A stretch of 64,000 bases of DNA. It comes from Leptasterias polaris (taxonomy: Eukaryota; Echinodermata; Asteroidea; Forcipulatida; Asteriidae). The stretch covers positions 1,116,001-1,180,000 of the forward strand of contig JAZGTN010000162.1 of NCBI GenBank assembly GCA_037783415.1, written 5' to 3'. The number at the start of each line of letters is the position of its first letter. The first letter of the stretch is position 1. Made by a program: the position numbers and the translations under genes. This document shows positions 21,550-33,617 of this stretch, piece by piece. The notes under the pieces were generated by a model that saw only the letters and a program-made list of their open reading frames with translations, made no database searches and was not told the origin of the DNA.

Positions 21550-22279
21550 CACAGTTGTGAACCCTAGTCAACGTTGTCTCGCCCAAATTGAACCCAGGTT
21601 CTCTAAAAAGGCATGAACTTTGCCCTCACACATCGCATGATTCCAGTCAAAGACATCATCCAGTCAACCAAACCAGCACTCTTGACAAGACAGCCACCAA
21701 TCAAGTTCGTATCCAGATCATGAAACCCTCACGAACGCCAAGCTATCCAGACCCAACACAAGGAAGAGAATGCCATAATCCGAGCTCTACACCAAGACCA
21801 ATCCATCCACCTCATGTCGTCAGACAGGGGTAATGCCACTGCGATCATGTCTACAACTGATTATGACCACAAGGTGACTAAAATCCTGTTGACTGACACA
21901 TACAGATGTCTACCAAGGAACCCTACCCCAGCCATCGAAGGAAACATTACCAGCCAGCTCCGGTCTCTCCATCAGTCTCAAGCCATTGACATACCCCTGC
22001 ACCGTCATCTCAAGCCCTCTGCATCCTCCTGCCCTCGTTTCTGCAGTCAACCCAAGATCCACAAGCCAGATGTTCCATTCCTTCTCATCATTGCGTCTAG
22101 GGGTTCACACGACCAGACATTTCACCAAGATCCTCCAGCCAGCAGTAGTAGGCCTCACACAGCACCACAACACCATCTCAAGCCAGTTTCTCAAAATCAT
22201 CATCGACATTCATCTTAGTCAACCTGGCTTTCTCGTCAGTTTTGAGGTAGTCTTCCTTTTTACCAACATACCAACCAAA
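21550..22279 (+). pseudogene. Penelope-like reverse transcriptase, 5' part
   Basis: Degenerate frames carry Penelope-like landmarks: DRGNATAIMSTTDYDHKVTK near 21825, then CPRFCSQPKIHKPDVPF near 22035 and FTNIPTK at 22260-22279. Similarity moves between frames, so the copy is dead. It continues after an inserted LINE at 22810. Confidence 0.75.
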
Positions 22280-22799
22280 TAATAATAATAATAATAATGA
22301 ACCATTCTTGTATAGCGCATATCACATTCACAGGGAAGTCTCTATGCGCTTTGAGATGAAAAATAGAAGAGAAATTAAAGTAAGACAAAAAAGACTAGTA
22401 AGTACATGAATGAAAAAACTAGTTGACACAGTAAGACATACTGGAGGCTATTGCAAAAATAAATGTGTTTTTAGCTTCGTCTTAAAAGAATTCACTGTTT
22501 GCACTTGTTTTATGTTGTCAGGAAGACTATTCCATAATTCTGCTGCTGCTACTGCAAAGGCTCTGGCCCCATAAAATTTAGTGAAATTCGAGGGACATAC
22601 TAAGAGAGACTTGAATTTTGAGCGAAGATTACGAACTGGATGATATTTTTGGATGATGTCTTGGAGATAAGTAGGGCCCAAACCTTGCAAACATAAGAAA
22701 GTTAATGAAAGTATTTTATACTGAATACGGTATTTTATCGGAAGCCAATGTAAATCATGCAAAATAGGAGAAATGTGGTCACGCTTTTGAGCACGTGTC
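22280..22799 (-). mobile_element. 5'-truncated LINE inserted in the Penelope-like element
   Basis: The minus-strand frame encodes the LINE C-terminal block: RDHISPILHDLHWLPIKYRI, then ELWNSLPDNIKQ and FKTKLKTHLFL. An ATT-repeat 3' tail lies at 22280-22298. The 10-bp sequence ACCAACCAAA occurs on both sides (22270-22279 and 22800-22809) as a target-site duplication, so the boundaries are well fixed. Confidence 0.88.
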
Positions 22800-22809
22800 A
22801 CCAACCAAA

Positions 22810-23340
22810 GAAGCAAGCCTCGTCTCAAAGGATGCATGCAAGTTGATCCCACCGTGACAGACCGTACAGGCCTCACTCCTGAACAGGTCCAAGATATTCC
22901 TATCACCTCTGTTTCTTCATCAAGCTTGCAGTGGAGGGACAAGTTCTTTAGGAAAACCTCTGGGGCTGCCATGGGATCTCCTTTATCCCCGGTCCTGGTG
23001 GTTTTTGTCCATGGAAGAGTCTGAACCAGACACCATCGAGAATGCTGATCTTTGCCTCAACCTCTGGCTCCGCTACATTGAAGACACCTATTAGGTTTGG
23101 CCCCACGGCAAGACAGCAGCACTTCACCTGTTCATGCAACACCTGAACAACCAGCATCCACTCATCTAATTCAAAAGAGCAAGAAGACAGCCACACCATC
23201 TCCTTCCTTGACGTTCAAGTCACCCGGGAGAGAAGATGGCATCCTTGCCCACACAGCACATTGAAGCCCGGTATACACACACCGACCGGTATTTACACAG
23301 CTCTTCATTCCATCATCCACACTTCAAGCCTGCCGTCTAA
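22810..23340 (+). pseudogene. Penelope-like reverse transcriptase, 3' part
   Basis: After the LINE the Penelope-like similarity resumes in sequence: TSGAAMGSPLSPVL near 22958, LNLWLRYIEDTY near 23057 (the Asp-Asp box, RYxDD in the family, reads RYIED) and ISFLDVQVTRE near 23200. Stops and frame changes are present. No GIY-YIG domain follows on this strand. Confidence 0.75.
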
Positions 23341-24129
23341 AACACCTTGGTCCGCCGTGACTTCAATACTTGTGACCAAGACAGTTTGAACATGTTTGAA
23401 GCAGTAATTTCACCAGATCTAGACATCACCTCAGCCAATGTATGAGCAATGGGGTATAGCGGCAAATTTGAAATGAAAATGACCGCCAAACGGTTTGAAG
23501 AACTAAATGATACAAATGGAATTCGAGCTACTGACATGTGAGTAGGATATCACCTAATCACATTATTTCCTTTAATAAAAACTTACAAATGCGTAAAACA
23601 ATAGGTTTGTATTTTCAACCTCTTTGAAAAGGCCACTATGGGGCCATCTTTAAAAACGAGTCACCTGTTTCGGCCGAACGTATATTCGGGACCTTGGCAG
23701 TCGTGACTGCCACACGTAATAAATCACTTAAGAGGGCTTGCGAGGGCTTAATCGCAGAAACTGTCGGCAAGACATCAAAGGACTCCCAGCCAGTTGGTGA
23801 ACAGATTTTTTCAATCATCTCTCTGGGCCCTCAGACTTATGGCGACTTAGCGCCTGACTTGTAGTGTCATTGACATTAACCAGGCGGCCATTGCTTGTGT
23901 ACACAAAAAATTGGAAATTATTGTACATGCGCAATGGAGTTGTTTTTTTCATCCCCTCTGACCCAAGTCACCGACCCCTGTCGATTGACACCCCTTTCAG
24001 ACTGTGTGTTATGGTACAGGGGACCCTGTCATAAAGTATGGCAGGACTAGGATTTGCCACGTGGGTGCCGTTATGTTTTTCTTGATTTGTGGCAGTCGCG
24101 ACTGCACACGTCACTTGTTGCAGGGTTTA

Positions 24130-24905
24130 TAGGACGCCATCTTAAAAAAATTGTGGATCCTGTGCTCCAGAGGTATTGATATTATATATGAACGTGACTT
24201 ACCCATCACCAGAACGAATGCTTTTGAATTTTCTATAAAGTTAAGGGTTTTTGGGATGAAAGACCGCCACTTTGAAAATAAAGACGCCATTTTGAAAAAG
24301 CCGGCCTAATAGTCAGACACACTAGATAATGCATTTGTTGAAATGTTGGACACGACAAACATACATAGCCACTGGAATGAAGATTCTAGGCCTCTTACTT
24401 TTCGAGTTAGGTAGCTTTATATCAGAATTGGCCGCCATTTTGGAAAAAGGTCAAATCAGAGATGGCACTGTATCTCCAGGGATAATTAATATGATATATG
24501 AAAGTGACTAAAGTCACCAAAACGAATGCCGTTGAGTTCTTAATATAGGTATGGGTTTTTTGGCTGTAAGACTGACATTTTGAAAAAAAGCGCCATTTTG
24601 AAAATGGCAGACCTAATAGTATGAACTGCTCAATAATGCTTTGTTTTAATAGCTGTTGGCCACTACAAACCTACACATAGCCACTGGAATGAATATTCTA
24701 TGCCTCTTACTTTTTGAGTTATGTAGTTTTATATCAAAATTTGGCGGCCATTTTGAAAAATGGCCGCCAAGGCTACCACAGGCCAAATCAGAGATGGCAA
24801 ATTTCATGTTTGGTATAAAGTACATGTGTGCCAAGTTTCAAGCTTTTACCACAAAGTGCACGATTTTGTTTTACTTATTGCACTTATCCGCTGGACCTGG
24901 TTGAA
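24130..24905 (-). repeat. right arm of the long inverted repeat
   Basis: This is the reverse complement of the left arm family, ending at TTATCCGCTGGACC. It comprises two tandem modules of about 310 bp (roughly 24170-24480 and 24490-24800). Each contains CATAGCCACTGGAATGAA, TTTATATCA(G/A)AATT and a GCCGCCATTTT or GCGGCCATTTT box. 23341-24129 holds no recognised gene. Confidence 0.6.
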
Positions 24906-25091
24906 GTCGTGTTTTGTGCCGACTCGTCAGCAGTTAATGGGTTTTTTGTATCGCGCGCGCCCTATACCTAAAAGTGCATAACAAAGTGCTGAAAGTGTTG
25001 AAAAGATGAGAATCTAAACCAATGAGCGTTTCTGGTGAGAAGAGGCCGATTCGAATATTGTAGTTGTCAATAATCTGCGTATGGTATAATA

Positions 25092-25680
25092 CAGTCAAGC
25101 CTCGTTATAAAGAGCACTTTATAAAGAGGTTCTGCTAATAAAGAGTACATTCTAAAGTCCTGAATTCAATTTCTGTTTTGTGTTTCTTTGTTTTGCTCTC
25201 CTTTTATAACAATGTTACCGTTATAACCTGCGTGTTCTGGGACAACAAGGTCGCGCCTTGAAGCAGTTCAAACATAAACGTTTTGCAGGACAATATTGCT
25301 GTAGTACCGACATTTTACGGCAATTAATCTGGTTTCGACAATTAATCAATATTTTTACGACAAGTAATCAATAATATTGCAAAAGTATTAGTCATTCTGC
25401 AATGGTAAAAGCAGTGGCGTGGCGGATACTAGCGTGAAACTATTACAATGCAATCAACGTGAACTTCTGAACTCCAGGGGCATGAAAAGTCAATTCATTA
25501 ATGGTAAAAACAGTGGCGTTGCGATGCGAGCGAGCTTGCAGAGGGTTGGTGGTGTGGGTCGGTTGGAAAGTGTGGCCATCAAAATAGTACAGTCCACTCT
25601 CGTCATAACAAGATTGCTGGAACTGGCCAACATTAAACCTCTTTTTAACAGGAACTTTGTTATATAACTTTTGTGAGTTA
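25092..25680. repeat. possible pogo/Tigger-like relic
   Basis: CAGTCAAGCCTCGTTATAAA at 25092 resembles terminal repeats of pogo/Tigger-type elements, and CAGTCCACTCTCGTCATAAC near 25592 is a diverged direct copy. AATGGTAAAA(G/A)CAGTGGCGT is also duplicated (near 25400 and 25500). There is no transposase. Confidence 0.3.
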
Positions 25681-25699
25681 AATGGTTTATCGTTTGGGT

Positions 25700-28600
25700 T
25701 TTGTCAAAGTAATGCTGATTTATAAGCAAATCAAGACATGAAAAGTCACCTTTAAATGAAAAAGTTTCAGTTTTGTGTGTGTGAGCACAGCATAAAACTT
25801 TCACGGTATTTTCATAGAACTGATCGACGTGAGTAAGGTACGAACCAACTGCATCTTTTGGCCGTATAGTTGGTGTTCATTTAAATGGACACCACGGAAG
25901 TTTACAATCTTTACATATTAATTTTTTTTTTTTTCTAAACTTTTTTCCATTTCTATCAAGATTTTAACTTTCCTGTGTTGACTCAGTTTTTGCAACTCAA
26001 TTTTGGACTGCAATGTTTACGACCTTCTTCCGTGCGTTATGGTGATCGGGGTTTATCATGAGAGAAAGTTCAAATTCTTTCTATAGACCACGTGACCCGT
26101 TACAAGACCTGTTGACAAAAGATCCACAGAGCCTGGACTTCCTGCAGGATGTGAACAAACCTCAAGGAAAGAAAACACTAAATCTGATTTTTCAGTGGGG
26201 AATGCATGGTCGGCTTTGTATCAACTTTTGATATGAAGAAAGGGCGCATATCTCAAAACTTATTCACTGGCTGTTACTTTTATAACTCTTGGATTTATGC
26301 GGAAATTAATTTATGAAACAAAATGTCAAGTTTCCCATATAACCAGTGCAGAATCTTGCCTGCCAGAATTTCCCTGGAATATACAAGGTCAATCGCTTAG
26401 TAGACAAAAATCTGTGACTGGCATCCTGGTTGTTTTTGCTGAGCAGAAAGTTGTTAAACATAAGCAGCTCTATGAACTTGGGCGGTCCCAGGGAGGGAGC
26501 CTCTGACGGAGGACATAGTCCAAAGCTTTACAGCACTCATCTCCACTCCCCTCCCATCCCCGTTATCTAATGCTTGGGATAGTCCCGTGAATATTAAGCG
26601 CTTTTTCACTTTACCTAACAAAACATTCCACCAATACACCTTTAGCGTTTGTGTAACAAAACAAAAATGGCATTTTACGACCACATACCTAAGGGATTAT
26701 AGGCCTTAAGTCAAATGCAAAACTGAAAGCAAAGATGCAAGGGTATACACATGGAACTAGAATGGAACAGGAATGACTTCGACTTAAATCTCGACTTCCA
26801 AAGACCAACCAACCTTTCAACGCTAGTTCGTAAAACTCACAGGTTCCACACATACAATTGACGCTCGATTTCCGGGGGTCTAGTTATTTATACTTTTTAA
26901 CCTTGTTCAGAGACGCGTGGCATGGTAAAGCAATCCAAATATTAAAATAGGCCTACCCTAAAATAAAATAGGAAAAAAGAAAGAAAAAAAATATAAAAAA
27001 ATATCCGAGGTCATCAAAAAGACATTATGTCAGATTTAACTCACAAGTGCACATGAAATCTTTCACAGAAGTTAATCTCAGCTTTTAACGGTGACACGCT
27101 CTACTCTGTCGGATCATAGAAGTTAGGATCTCCGTCACCTTCGTATGTATAAACAGCGCAATAAAATCCAATCCTTCCCCTGAGTAATGCTGTGATCTAC
27201 GCCAGGGACGAGAGTTCGGGCCACCGCTTGGGATACGGGGACAATAGCTCCAGTGTTCCGTCTGCTACCGCGGGTCCCGTTCGCTGATCTGACGAGCTAA
27301 TCATTATAGTGCATGGTGCGCTCTATTGCGAGTACTACGGAGCCCCTAAGATGACATCTAAAAACTCGGTTGATAAACAATTTGAAAGCAAACATAAGCT
27401 CACGCACAAATTATGCAGACGTAAATAATTAAACAAATAAATGCCAGTATATAAATGATATAAATGACCGACAAATGACAATACTCAGAGGACGTTGTAG
27501 GCGTTCATGAGGTTTGCTGGTTATGATTTTGACAACCCTCAATCACCTTTAATTAAGAAGAAAAACGAAAACACAGCACGACCTGGACTGGTACAAACCA
27601 AAACTTACCCTTTGCCATGGGAGAAAGGAATGGGTAGATGGGTGGTGGGAGCCTGGACATGGCTCGAGATTCTTGCATTGTGGTGAGGGAGGTTTGGTTT
27701 GTCAGTAAATTTCGTACGTCAAGCATCGTGGAAAGTTGGAATGACTGCTCCTCCCCTGCTTATAAACTGCAGAAATAGCATGACAAAATACCAAAAAACT
27801 AATGCTTTCTGACCGTAGAGGGCCCATAGTCAACGATCAAGCTATTTCCTGTCTTCTTATAGCCCCATTAGGGACTCCGTAGCTTATTGTCACTCATCAC
27901 AAGTTGAACAATTCATACGGCAAATATTGGCTCTCTGAGTTAACTTCATTAAAGTGGCACTCTAAGTTCAGAAAATGTGGGTCAAACTGAAAACACCATA
28001 CGTCGGCAAACCCCGGTAATGGATTACTCTACTATTGTTTGAATATGGTGTTCGTTGGAATTTGGGCGACCCACAGTCATATTGTTACACAAACAAAGCT
28101 TTACCAAATGAGACACGGCACAATGCAGAGAAACATCCATAACATGCGTTCGTTGTTGGCTTTAAGCTCTTCTTGGCCTGATAGTAGTGTGTCGGGTCTT
28201 TATGAGACAATATATTGTTAGTTTATGCATGATGCACAAGAACAACGGGATTAAATGATTAAAATTAGCATAATAATGGAGGGTAGGAATCTTAATGTGA
28301 CACATTAGCATAACAAAGGAGGTATGAGTCTTAATGAGACAGTTTATTGTTATATTAAGCATGAGGCATGAATATGCGCATAAATACATGTTGATGAGGG
28401 TCAAAATGAACATGTATGAGGTCAAACGAAGGGCCAATGAGAGAGGAGGATGATATTTGAAATGGGCCAAAGAGAGAGGAGGGTTTGATAAGACGGAATA
28501 TGTATGATATGATGAGAACAAAAGACAAGTCTAGAAATTTTGATAAGACAGACGTATGCGTGGGATGACTTGAACAAAGAAAAGTGTAGAAGTCTTAATG

Positions 28601-30470
28601 ACTGCGGGCGTGTCTATTAGCACCATGAGGGTCCGGCAAGAGATCGAAAAGATCATTCGACATCTTTGACTAGTCTTCTTATCAACGATACAGTATTTAT
28701 CAACATGTCTCTGATACACAGCAACTCGTGCGAATGTACCAAATCTGAGCTTGAATCTGTTTCTGTATTATTATTATTATCTTTTGATTATTGCCTTATA
28801 AACCCTCTAAGGTTATCTTTGGAAACACACACATGAACCAATAAACAAAGATTAAAACTCAAGAGAGCTGATTTCGCTCCCAGAACAGAGTGACACAGAA
28901 TTAGCTTCTGACGTCATGCGATAGATTTAAGATACCCTTGCGGCTTATCAGTGAATGTGCAAATACTCAGCATTAGAGAGACAGTCCAATTGGTTGTAGA
29001 GTTGGGATGGCTTGAGTGCATGCGCGTATTCTAATTGTTCGTTTTTCGTCGTTTAACCCAAGCCTTTAATGTGTGTAATAATCTGTAAGTTAACGAGGCT
29101 TTTAGCGCAAAAGCTTTGCAATGCCATCGACAGCGATCGCAATGTTTATAACTGAATTGGAAGATGAAGGCTCTGGTACCTTGGTTATAAAGCGTCTAAT
29201 AAGACAAGTTGTCATGTGCCAAAGTAGGACATTTGGGAGGCGAATGGTGGCTTAAACGTGTAATACTTTTACCTCAACAAATAAATACTGATTGACTCAA
29301 TTTTATTGAGCAGCTCAGCCAATTGTTTTTTTCAGCAATTTTTTTATGCTCGGTAGAAATTAGCAGGGAACCAGTTATTATAAACAATATACAATTTGGC
29401 TTGTAACCTGTTTCTGCTGAGTAAGATTTTTCTGCCTAAGCCTTTTTGTTGTTGTGCTGAACAGCTTTGTGAAGTTGGGCACTGATCTCAAACTTCCGGT
29501 AGTTGAACTGGATCTGGGTCCCTTGAGGCCTGACCAACTGGGTTAGTAAGACTCGGAATCTGTGTCAATTTTTGGAACCCATTTCCGGGTCAGCCGGAAA
29601 TACATCAGACCCGACGGAACCCGACCAGATGACTTTTGGGGTGCACTCTTCTTTTGTTTTCAACATTGCGTTGACCTCACAGTGTAACTGTTGGTGGGCA
29701 ACACCTGGCATTTTGAAACCACCTCCTCAAGAACATTCAAAACGAGATGTGTGTTTAAATTTCATGCATTTTCATTTATTAGTTACCTCTTCCCACTCAG
29801 TGAAAGAAAAGGAGTTGACGTTTCATCAAAAAGAGACCCTTTTTCGAATGAACCAATTTTCGTGTTAATCCAACAGCAAATAAAAAAAACTAACACTTTA
29901 TACTCTTATCATCTGCTAATGAATCACTATCCTAATTTAATTGTAGCGCAATTTCACTTCGGATGGTTGTTATATTATTAAGAAAGAAAATTAAAATAAT
30001 ACAAGTTTGTTAAAATTTGTTAAGTTTAAAAATTACATTGTTTTGAGTTCAGGAACTTTTTGAAGCCAAGTTAAGAGTCTTTGCATGGCATTGACAGGAA
30101 CAGTAAAAATTCGTCAAAATAATTATCAAAAAGATAATTTCAACATTTTGTTTGAGGTATATTATTATAAAATGTTATAATAAAACTATACACACTATTT
30201 TGGTGTATAGTCAATAAAGTAGGTTGGTCATCATACATTTTTCATAAATTTAATTTAAAACCACGTGCGTAATCATTTCAAATCATTAAAGCAGAAAAAG
30301 GAGTTGAAGTAAGTTTTGCAATGTGTTTTACATACAGCTCGAGTAGGTCATACAATAGCATAAATAAGTATATCCATAACAACTCAAACAAATTGATTGT
30401 ATACATCAATTTGTTGTAATCACTTAACATTTTTGTCACCGTGGGGAGGGACATAACGGACTGTTATGGT
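25700..30470. other. long stretch without a supported gene
   Basis: No exon or full element is recognised. A GACCC-family repeat fragment is near 29490-29650. TTCTGCTGAGTAAGATTTTT near 29410 has a relative near 43208. Open frames up to about 119 codons are unsupported by any motif I know. Confidence 0.5.
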
Positions 30471-30479
30471 GAGACAAAT

Positions 30480-30604
30480 TTACCCGCCATTTGCTAGCCG
30501 TTCTGCAACTTCCTCTAAATGTTGGACCTTATTTCTGTCCCTGCCTTATCGAACTGCGTTTTGCAAGCCTCTGCATCAGGATGATCTTCAACAAACTGAT
30601 CCAC
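30480..30604 (-). pseudogene. APN-C terminal exon relic
   Basis: The acceptor TATTCAACAG precedes VDQFVEDHPDAEACKTQFDK, the counterpart of VEQFIKDHPDQGSGERAF in APN-A. It stops at TAG 30517-30515 after 29 codons. Beyond it, in another frame, LEEVAERLANGG and a stop at 30482-30480 match the end of the APN-A exon, showing a net 19-bp deletion (125 against 144 nt). Confidence 0.8.
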
Positions 30605-31144
30605 CTGTTGAATATTCAAACAATTTGACCTTTGGCATTGCTGATAATGTATATTGTGGCTTACTTGCCGCGATCTGGTGGATTAAACCGATGTCATCCT
30701 TCTACCAGTGGCTAGGCGATTTCGTCCGCGTTGGGGGACCCAGACCGGGGGCAAACGGTAAAATAACACGGGCTGAAGGAATTTGATTCAAAAGAGGGCG
30801 CTTTCGGACGAAATTTCTACGCAATTCGCCGTAAGGGGAACAGAATCTCCTACCACATTGACTCATCAATTTTAAGCAAAATACAGTCCGAATGGGATGT
30901 TTCCAGCATCAAACAGAGGTTAAGTCGAAAACGGCCCCAAAATAGGGTAGACTGGTCACCTGTCTTTTCCACAAGGAAGCCTCAAGGTGTGACGTCAGCT
31001 GATGTTTGGGCTACCTTTTGGGGTTCTTCGTTATTATCTCATTTTTCCTTTTCTCACTTCACATACCGGTATAAATGAGAGCTCGTGTTAAAAGATATTA
31101 ATTTTGTTTGTTACGATGTGAGCAGTCGTCGCCAATCAACTTAC

Positions 31145-31229
31145 CTCCATCAGTTTCTCTCTTGTGTTGAATCTGATTGTAGTGTTTTCAATAATGTTCG
31201 AATAAGAGTATTATCTGCTTCCACCAAAC
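31145..31229 (-). pseudogene. APN-C penultimate exon with in-frame stop
   Basis: Acceptor TTTCTTACAG, donor GAG/GTAAGT. YSYSNIIENTTIRFNTREKL matches the APN-A exon at 55458 (LLENVVSGVTSKFNTPEEL), but TAA at 31213-31211 falls in frame. It is one codon longer than its counterpart (85 against 82 nt). Confidence 0.8.
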
Positions 31230-31664
31230 CTGTAAGAAACGTAAATCCATTCCAATCAGCAGCCCATAATAATGCAGAAGCGCCATATTAAAAATATACC
31301 GCACTGCGACTTGGGAAACCGAAAAAAAGAAAGAAAAGTAGATCAAGCTGCCGAGAATACCACACTGCTTGAAAAACAGCGCCTCATGATGGAACCGGTG
31401 TGTCCCCACCCCCACCCCCCAATACGGCAAATTGTGTCTAAACTTCTTCTGATAGCGCCCTCTTTTGAATCATGCTCCATCAGCTCAAGTTAGTTTCCCA
31501 TAATATTATGAAGGACCGAATCTCCGGGAGACAGATTTCCCTATGACTCAATCATTTGTGCGCCGATCATGCGCATTGGGACACGCTTATGGGCCTATTG
31601 ACTTCAAAGAGAAAAATTGATAATTTTTGAACTTTGACCTTTATCATCTTTGTTCATAACTTAC

Positions 31665-31805
31665 TTCTCCAAGAAGAAGGCCAAGTTAGACTTGTAGAAG
31701 TCCAACGCCATTTTTCTCCCAAGAGGCTGAGCAGCAACTTCAGTCAAGACGATGCCTCCATGGCTTCGAGCAGTGATGCTGCTGTTGAGTATTAGGTCCA
31801 CATAC
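31665..31805 (-). pseudogene. APN-C exon abutting the LTR array
   Basis: It encodes YVDLILNSSITARSHGGIVL and AAQPLGRKMALDFYKSNLAF, matching the VASNPAGRTLAWDFFDNNW exon of APN-A. The length is the same, 141 nt. The donor GAGAA/GTAAGT is canonical. The AG at its 5' edge (CATGCAG/G) belongs to the LTR-element array, which begins at the exon boundary. Confidence 0.85.
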
Positions 31806-31809
31806 CTGC

Positions 31810-32803
31810 ATGGCGTTTGCCGTTGGGATTGCGGTTCGTGGTTGCGATGGTTTTTCCAGCCCTGATCCAGCTGCTTTGTCCCTCAACTCCACGTCAACAC
31901 CTCCACCGTTGTGGAAGGCTTCATCAGTGCACACTGTTCCGCCGTTGTGTACGGCTCCGCCAGTGCAACTTGCCTCGCCGGAGCACACTGATCTCATCAT
32001 CGACCAACAAACTGACAGGACAAAAACTGTGACATTGAACAATCAACTACAGGACACTGGTGATGGCCTTCATGTTCAGGTGACGGCAGCTCAGCTGGAG
32101 CGGCACTCTCCACCAGCAAAAGCAGCCCCGCCGGAACAAGCAAGAGCACCGACGGACCCCCGGATGCATGATGCATCACAGAAGAAAGGATACGGACTGA
32201 TGCAGGACGCATCGCGGATGACAAGGCCGAGGGTACAGGAAGTACCACCGAAGACAGGAGACCTGTTGGTGCAAGAAGCATCAACGGCTGGGTATCCGCC
32301 GGTGCATGATGCACCACTGAAAAAGGCCGCTGAAGACAGAGTATCCACAGGTGCAGGAAGCACCACAGAAGACAGGGGATCCGTTGGTGCTGGATGCACA
32401 ACAGACAGTGCTGGGGGGCACCACAGACATGGGATCCGCCGGCACCACAGACAGTGGATCTGCCGGCACCACAGACAGGGGATCCGCCGGCACCAATGAC
32501 ATGGGATCCGCCGTCACTACAGACAGCGGGGGATCCGCCGGCACCACGGACAGGGGATCCACCAAGGGAAACACCAAACATATTATGTCAAGTGTTCGAG
32601 GGCATGGCCCGAGTCCTCAGCTGAAGACACTGGAGCTAGAACAGCACATCATTAACAATGACTGGAGAGAAGTCCTCTCTTGGATGGATATTGTTTGTTT
32701 GAAGGACATCTTCGAGGAAAACAGAACTGTTGTGGTACATTTTGTTTTGTATATTTGGGTAGTCGTCATCGGTCTGCTGCATCTTTGTTTGAATTCTGTG
32801 TGA
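31810..32803 (+). pseudogene. internal ORFs of LTR-element unit 1 (5'-truncated unit)
   Basis: Two overlapping frames (31810-32499 and 32351-32803) match those of the full units. This copy has 72 bp more than units 2 and 3, equal to three extra 24-bp repeats (GGATCCGCCGGCACCACAGA-type, 8 codons each) encoding Gly-Ser-Ala-Gly-Thr-Thr-Asp repeats around 32420-32560. Confidence 0.6.
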
Positions 32804-33117
32804 CCAGTTTGGGGACCAGAATCAACATTGAGCAACATCTTTTGAGGACACCCATCATTGTTTTCTAAACAAAACTGTTGCTTGATGCTTTTGTGTAGGT
32901 TAGGTAGATTAATAAATGAAAAACTGTAGATATAATGTGTTGTTGTGTGCAGCCCCGTCGATTGTGGATCCTTGCTTGATTCTGTGTCACCAAGTTGTGG
33001 ACCAGAATCATCATCGATGACCATTCCCTGAGGAATCACACAAAACTGTTTGCCTTTTGAATGTATTGTACTGTTGCAGCTATTCAGGAGAATAGGCTGA
33101 TTCTACGGAGGGGGCAA

Positions 33118-33561
33118 TGTAACGAACACAAACTGTACGCTCTGTGTATAGGAGGAAAGCCCCGCCAGGTGCACTGGAGTGGCCCCGTCGGGTCATGGAA
33201 GGACAACGCTCCCAAGGCAGCTGGCCTGAACTTTGTGTGAACTGAACAGTGATTGGACGAATTATCGCGCACATTTGTTGATGTTTTACAATGTATTACA
33301 AATTGTGTAAAGATAAGAGATTATCCAGGTGCGCTGGCAGGATGCGTTGTTTTGGCGCCTTTTTCTATCGATGTGTTGTACATGATTATAAGTTGTGTTA
33401 GACAGACCATATGTTGAGTTCAGTGAGTGAGCGTGAACAAGTTGTCGTTCTTGGAGAATAAATAAATCGGTGTGTTTCACATTGAACCGAATTTGAGTTC
33501 GTTTGTTCTCTGTCTGCGTTTGGCTGCAGAGCAAACAAGGACCCGTTGGCAGTACGTTACA
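33118..33561 (+). repeat. LTR 1 of the array
   Basis: 444 bp with terminal TGTAACG/CGTTACA inverted bases and AATAAATAAA near 33459 as polyadenylation signal. It looks identical to LTR 2. Confidence 0.93.
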
Positions 33562-33617
33562 ATGGTGGCAGCGGTGGGATATTTTTGACTCAATTCAATG
33601 TTAAACACGACTGAAAT

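Noticed and set aside
27110..27210. Minus-strand stretch reading GFYCAVYTYEGDGDPNFYDP before a stop, with a possible acceptor upstream
   Set aside because: It has a faint look of a variable-domain end, but is only about 24 codons, has no partner exons nearby, and chance is a sufficient explanation.
31997..32581. Long minus-strand frames in the LTR-element units (Ser/Pro/Ala-rich)
   Set aside because: They are shadows of the GC-rich plus-strand repeats and recur identically in each unit.
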